NCBI RefSeq assembly: GCF_001905005.1
Contig: NZ_LWKZ01000023.1
Location: forward strand, 682,001-746,000
DNA from: Streptomyces sp. CB02923
GTDB lineage: Bacteria; Actinomycetota; Actinomycetes; Streptomycetales; Streptomycetaceae
Direction: 5' to 3'
DNA length: 64,000 nt
The notes below the pieces were generated by a model. The model was not told the origin of the DNA, made no database searches, and saw only the letters and a list, made by a program, of their open reading frames with translations. The position numbers and the translations under genes were made by a program. How positions within the stretch are numbered: the first letter of the stretch is position 1; every line of letters begins with the position of its first letter. Below, one piece after another: positions 60,229 to 64,000 of the stretch.

Positions 60229-61160
60229 CTCTCGTGTGTGGAGTCGGCTTCATGGATGAAAAAGGAGCAGACAGCGGCTTCCCAGCACCGTGCCGGGAGA
60301 CAGCGCTGCGCGAGAACGGCCGCGCGGGCATGCCCGGTGACGAGATAGCGGGGCCGCGGTCGTCTCGCGGTCACGGCCTTGTGGATCACTTTGGCCGCAC
60401 GGTCGGGCTCGACCGCGGCCCAGGAGAGTGCGCGGGCGCGGAAGCCGCGATTCTGCAGCCGCCGCGTACCGGCGCACTCTGTGCCGGCCAGAACTCCCCG
60501 TGTGACGGACTCGAACGACCGGAGAGCCGCGGCATATGCTTCACACCCCATCTCCTGCGCATGGTCGGCCATGTTCCGGCTGAGAGAAGCCACGAAGTTC
60601 GTCTTGACGAAACCGGGTTCGACGAGCGTCACCTCGACACCGAATCCGCGGACTTCCATACGAAGTGCCGAGCTGAACGCCGCCATGGCATGTTTGGAAC
60701 CCGTGTAGCCACTCCACAGGGGCAGAGCGAATCGCCCGCCGATGGAGCCGACATTGACGATGCGCCCGCCTCCCGTCGCACGCATGCCGGGGAGGACCAG
60801 CTGGCACATGCGGGCCATTCCGAAGACATTGGTCTCGAACTGCCGCCGGTAGCGATCCAGCGAACAGGTCTCCAGCGGGGAAATCTCGCTGTAACCGGCG
60901 TTGTTGATCAGAGTGCCGACCGAGCCGTGATGCCTCTGCACCTGTTCCACGGCGGCCACCATGGAGTGTTTCTCGGTGACATCGAGCTGTAGAACACGGC
61001 ATCCGCGGGAGCGCAGGCCGTCCAGGACTTCCGGGCGGCGCGCAGTGGCGTACACGGTATATCCCCGGGCCGACAGATAACCCGCAGTGGCGAAGCCAAT
61101 GCCTGTGGAGCACCCGGTGATCAGCACCGGCGAACCGGTCGGGGCCGATTGCGTCGTCAT
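60225..61160 (-). CDS. SDR family oxidoreductase of the terpenoid operon
   Basis: The 311-residue classical SDR has the NAD(P) loop ITGCSTGIGFA, NNAGYSE, catalytic Ser in VGSIGG, and YTGSKHA. VEPGFVKTNF follows, as in the 17-beta-HSD-like group. ATG 61160 is the natural start; an upstream AGGGA is distant. It is the first gene of the operon and probably interconverts an alcohol and a ketone on the terpenoid. Confidence 0.88.
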   Translation of the reverse strand: MTTQSAPTGSPVLITGCSTGIGFATAGYLSARGYTVYATARRPEVLDGLRSRGCRVLQLDVTEKHSMVAAVEQVQRHHGSVGTLINNAGYSEISPLETCSLDRYRRQFETNVFGMARMCQLVLPGMRATGGGRIVNVGSIGGRFALPLWSGYTGSKHAMAAFSSALRMEVRGFGVEVTLVEPGFVKTNFVASLSRNMADHAQEMGCEAYAAALRSFESVTRGVLAGTECAGTRRLQNRGFRARALSWAAVEPDRAAKVIHKAVTARRPRPRYLVTGHARAAVLAQRCLPARCWEAAVCSFFIHEADSTHER

Positions 61161-61720
61161 GACCGGATTCCCTGACCGGCCGCAGTGACGGTCAGCGGGA
61201 AGACCAGGGGGCAGCGGCGGTGCCGCTCCCACGCGTCATGGATGTCCCGCCCGATACGGCCGGGCAAGTGGATGTGACGACAGTGCCATACGGTCATGCA
61301 TCCATCTGGCACCAGATCTTCGGCAGGTAATAGAGGTTCGGCGCGGTGGGCGCGTGCACGCGATGAATGCTTGCGGCTTTGTGAATACCTGCGGATCGGC
61401 ATTGCGGGGCGGTCCGAGTGGCGCGAGCGGGTCAGCCAAGAGAATCGCTCGAAACGGGAGACGAGGGGAAGCAGTTGCCCCTGACGTGGAGCCGATGTCC
61501 CGTATACGAAGAGCGCCTGTGTGAATGGCGAAGGGTGCTGGGATGCCTGGGGCGCGACCGGCTGAATGTGTCTTCTCGGGGCGGTTTCCGGTTGCTAAAA
61601 AATCACGATCGGTGGGGCGAGTGCGCAGCCCGTAATGGGGCAGTCATGTGATTATCCAAGATTCAACCTGCAGCGTCGGCTGCGGAATCCGCACAGCATC
61701 GCGGGGCGAGGAGGGCGTGA
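61161..61720. promoter_or_regulatory. Divergent promoter region, terpenoid operon and TPR regulator
   Basis: About 560 nt with no supported gene. A+T-rich blocks near 61300-61380 and 61580-61670 would suit promoters in both directions. Confidence 0.45.
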
Positions 61721-63070
61721 GTGTCACGAAAATACCGTAACCATGGCTTATCAGCATTGCTGGACGAAGCAGGGTGGAGCGCCGCCGAGTTGGCGAGAGC
61801 CGTCAATGTCCTGGGCGGCCGCCAAGGAATGAACGTGCGCTATGACCGTACGTCGGTGGCGCACTGGCTCGCCGGCTCGCGCCCCCGGAAGAAGGTGCCC
61901 GGCCTCGTCGCGCAGGCGCTCAGCCAGCGCAGCGGCCGTCTGATCACGGTGGAGGAGACCGGACTCGCACCGGACCTGCCGCCCCTTGCTCCCCTGGGCA
62001 TGGCCTGGACGTCGGACGTGGACCCCAGGAACCGGCTGGCGGCGGTGTGCCGCGCGGAAACCGACCTCACGCGGCGCGCGGTCCTGCGACGCGCCCCTTA
62101 CGAAACGCACCCCTTGAAGCTGCCGTCCTGGCGGGACAGCAGCCCGTCCGCGCCGCCCTGCGGCGAAGGCGGACGCTCGGAGGCCGAGGTATCGATCCTG
62201 CAGAACATGGGGCTCGTCTTCGCCTCGCTGACCGACGTCAACGGCGGCGGACACGCCCGTACGGCTCTGGCCGCCTATCTCGCCGACGACGCCGCCCCGA
62301 TCCTGCTGGCCCCGGCGGGCGCGCAGTGGCACGAGCAGCACCTCCTGGGCTGCGCGCATCTGACACACCTGCTGGCGAACATGACGGACGACGCGGGCCA
62401 CCACGGCCTGGCCCAGGCCTACTACCGCATCGCCCTGGCGCTGGCCCACCGGGCAGGCGACCGCTCCGCTTACGCCACCACGCTGCGCGCCCTCAGCACC
62501 CAGGCCCTGCGCCTGGGCCACCTGCAATACGCAGCCGACCTGGCCTGCGCTGCTGTGGGAAGCGCCGGGCAGGTCACCGCTGACACCCGCGCCTTCCTAC
62601 TGGTGCAACGCGCGCTGGTGCACGCCCACACCGGCCGCCGCTCCCAGGCGCACACAGACCTGAAGGCGGCCGAACGGGAGCACGGCCAAGCGCCGGCCTC
62701 CGCGGGACCTTTCGCGTCCTACCCCCGGGCCGGACTGGACTACCAACGAGGGGAGACCCTCTACGCTCTGGGACACGCGGACGCGGCCCTCACGGCTTTC
62801 CGCGACGCCGAAGCGCACCGCTCGCCCACCCAGCGCCGCCCCTACGCACTGGCCCAGGCCCGCTTGGCCGAAGTGCTGGCACGCTCAGGCCATCTGGAGG
62901 AAGCCTGCCGACACTGGCACGTCTTCCTGGACCACTACCCGCACCTGTCCTCCGTCCACGTCGAACGCGCCGCGGACACCCTGCACCAAGCCGCGCGGAG
63001 CTTCCCCCGTCAGCCGCATGCCCGCATCGTCAGCGACCGGGCCCGCGAACTGTCCGGCAGACGCCCGTGA
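61721..63070 (+). CDS. HTH-TPR regulatory protein
   Basis: The 449-residue protein has an N-terminal helix-turn-helix (residues ~5-80, LARAVN, VAHWLAGSRPRKKVPGLVAQAL) followed by repeated helical TPR-like units (QAYYRIALALAHRAGD, TLRALSTQALRLGH, LAQARLAEVLARSGH). This matches Streptomyces tetratricopeptide transcriptional regulators. GTG 61721 has GAGGAGG 6 nt upstream. Codon 10 is TTA (61748-61750), so it should need the bldA tRNA. It is divergent from the terpenoid operon and is its likely regulator. Confidence 0.86.
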   Translation: MSRKYRNHGLSALLDEAGWSAAELARAVNVLGGRQGMNVRYDRTSVAHWLAGSRPRKKVPGLVAQALSQRSGRLITVEETGLAPDLPPLAPLGMAWTSDVDPRNRLAAVCRAETDLTRRAVLRRAPYETHPLKLPSWRDSSPSAPPCGEGGRSEAEVSILQNMGLVFASLTDVNGGGHARTALAAYLADDAAPILLAPAGAQWHEQHLLGCAHLTHLLANMTDDAGHHGLAQAYYRIALALAHRAGDRSAYATTLRALSTQALRLGHLQYAADLACAAVGSAGQVTADTRAFLLVQRALVHAHTGRRSQAHTDLKAAEREHGQAPASAGPFASYPRAGLDYQRGETLYALGHADAALTAFRDAEAHRSPTQRRPYALAQARLAEVLARSGHLEEACRHWHVFLDHYPHLSSVHVERAADTLHQAARSFPRQPHARIVSDRARELSGRRP

Positions 63071-63087
63071 ACCCGGCTGCCTGCAAG

Positions 63088-63125
63088 GGCGCTGCGCCGA
63101 CCGAAGGGCGGGTCGGCGCAGCGCC
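63088..63125. terminator. Strong hairpin terminator
   Basis: A perfect 15-bp stem (GGCGCTGCGCCGACC with GGTCGGCGCAGCGCC, 63088-63102 and 63111-63125) with an 8-nt loop lies 18 nt after the TPR regulator stop. It is the clearest terminator in the window. The rest of 63126-63382 shows no gene. Confidence 0.85.
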
Positions 63126-63382
63126 GCGCCGAGCGACGTTCTCCCCCGTCTGCCGCATGTCCAGGGCAGGCGGAACGCGTCGATAACGGGGGACCGGCAG
63201 CGGGCTCAACGAAAACGGGTCGTCCATTCCCTATGGATAACCGCTGCGCCGGGGCTTTCCCGCCAGGCAGGGTCGTCCTGGGCAGTGCGCTGCCGCATAA
63301 GTCACTCTTCTGGCCGCAGAATGATGTGAGGCGGAGTGATTTCAGGATGACTGCCACGAAGGGCGGGCGGCAGGACGCCGCA

Positions 63383-64000
63383 TCAGTGGGTCCGGACGGC
63401 CGCCGGCGGATGGAAGTGGACGTCCTCGACAGTGGCGACATGTTCGGTCACGGCCACCGGACCCAGGGAACGGAGATGGGCGACCACCTCGTCGACCAGG
63501 GCCCCGGGAGCCGAGGCCCCGGCGGTCAAGGCGATCACCTCGGCGTCGGCGATCCAGGCCGGGTCGATGGCGGTCACATCCTCGATCAGGTGGGACACGG
63601 TGCCGAGACGCTCACCCACCTCCACCAGCCGCACCGAATTCGAGGAATGGGCGGAGCCGACCACCAGGAGCACATCCGCGGCCCTGGCGACCCGCTCCAC
63701 CGCCCGTTGCCGGTTGGTGCTGGCGTAACAGATGTCCTCCGAACCCGGCGCCCGCAGGTGCGGGAACCGCCGGGTGAGCGCTTCGACGATCTCGGCGGTC
63801 TCCTGCACGGCCAGGGTGGTCTGCGTCAGGTACGAGACCCGACCGGGATCGGCGACGTCCACCGTGGCGGCATCCGCGACGCTTTCCACCACGACCGTGT
63901 GCTCAGGGGCCTCACCGAGCGTCCCCTCGACCTCCTCGTGCCCCACATGGCCGATCAACACGACCGTGTCGCCGCGAGCGGCGAACCGCCGCGCCTCGGT
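63383..64000 (-). CDS. ispH: 4-hydroxy-3-methylbut-2-enyl diphosphate reductase (IspH), 5' end outside window
   Basis: The 3' ~205 codons are present and the frame stays open to the window edge. Features are VVLIGHVGHEEVEGTLGEAP, TQTTLAV, DICYASTNRQ with a cluster Cys, VVGSAHSSNS, and TAGASAPGALVDEV with Ser and His positions near the end. IspH forms IPP and DMAPP in the MEP pathway. Because a housekeeping ispH is expected elsewhere, this copy probably boosts precursor supply for the terpenoid operon. Confidence 0.9.
   Translation of the reverse strand, partial: TEARRFAARGDTVVLIGHVGHEEVEGTLGEAPEHTVVVESVADAATVDVADPGRVSYLTQTTLAVQETAEIVEALTRRFPHLRAPGSEDICYASTNRQRAVERVARAADVLLVVGSAHSSNSVRLVEVGERLGTVSHLIEDVTAIDPAWIADAEVIALTAGASAPGALVDEVVAHLRSLGPVAVTEHVATVEDVHFHPPAAVRTH

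Noticed and set aside
1..64000. tRNA, rRNA, transposase, attachment site or CRISPR array
   Set aside because: None seen on reading; repeats found are short tandem arrays at gene ends, without spacers or terminal inverted repeats.

Overview
The window is high-GC actinobacterial DNA, almost certainly Streptomyces. Third codon positions are nearly all G or C, GTG starts with GGAGG-type ribosome sites are frequent, and 1- to 8-bp stop/start overlaps are common. There are SARP and TPR regulators, and TTA codons occur in a handful of genes. No rRNA, tRNA, transposase or CRISPR array was seen.

Region A (1-983) holds the 3' end of a TIGR02679/DUF2399 gene, a JetD-like subunit of a Wadjet-type defence locus that continues to the left.

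Region B (837-16910) is a catabolic island. It encodes a P450, a glutamine-synthetase-like ligase, an acetoacetate-decarboxylase-family protein, an SDR, a MarR regulator, a gamma-glutamyl hydrolase-like amidotransferase and two aldehyde dehydrogenases. It also encodes a homoprotocatechuate 2,3-dioxygenase, an FAH-type isomerase/decarboxylase, a sodium:solute symporter with a small membrane partner, an amidohydrolase and an LLM flavoenzyme. Nearly every transcription start is preceded by the same inverted repeat with a GTTTGGGCCCAAAC core, so the island reads as one regulon, probably controlled by the MarR protein. The gene content suggests uptake and gamma-glutamylation of an aromatic amine joined to the HpaE/HpaD/HpaG meta-cleavage route.

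Region C (17324 to about 52150) is a hybrid NRPS/mini-PKS cluster. It opens with a radical SAM protein of unusual cysteine spacing and a SARP activator. A complete beta-branching (HMG-CoA synthase) cassette follows: free ACP, discrete acyltransferase, HMGS, Ser-for-Cys KS decarboxylase, a triple-ACP protein, one KS, two enoyl-CoA hydratase-family proteins, an MDR reductase and a KASIII. A long minus-strand operon then encodes an AsnO/VioC-like dioxygenase, an A-T protein, a fused B12 glutamate mutase, a C-A-T-C-A-T NRPS, a free C domain, a methyltransferase, a type II thioesterase, a P450, an MbtH protein, an enoyl-CoA hydratase and a second cis-prenyltransferase (UppS). The mutase should make 3-methylaspartate, which fits the Asp-like code of the first A domain. 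A PhyH-type oxygenase, an MFS exporter and an aminotransferase complete the set. Two paralogous stand-alone winged-helix proteins sit in the middle and near the right end.

Region D (about 52256-64000) begins with an orphan selD coupled to an unknown membrane protein. It continues with a terpenoid operon: GGPP synthase, geranylgeranyl-reductase-family flavoprotein, D-aminoacylase-like amidohydrolase, Pyr4-like membrane terpene cyclase, radical SAM enzyme and SDR. A divergent TPR regulator with a TTA codon and a partial ispH paralogue follow. TTA codons in four genes suggest that bldA times parts of regions C and D.
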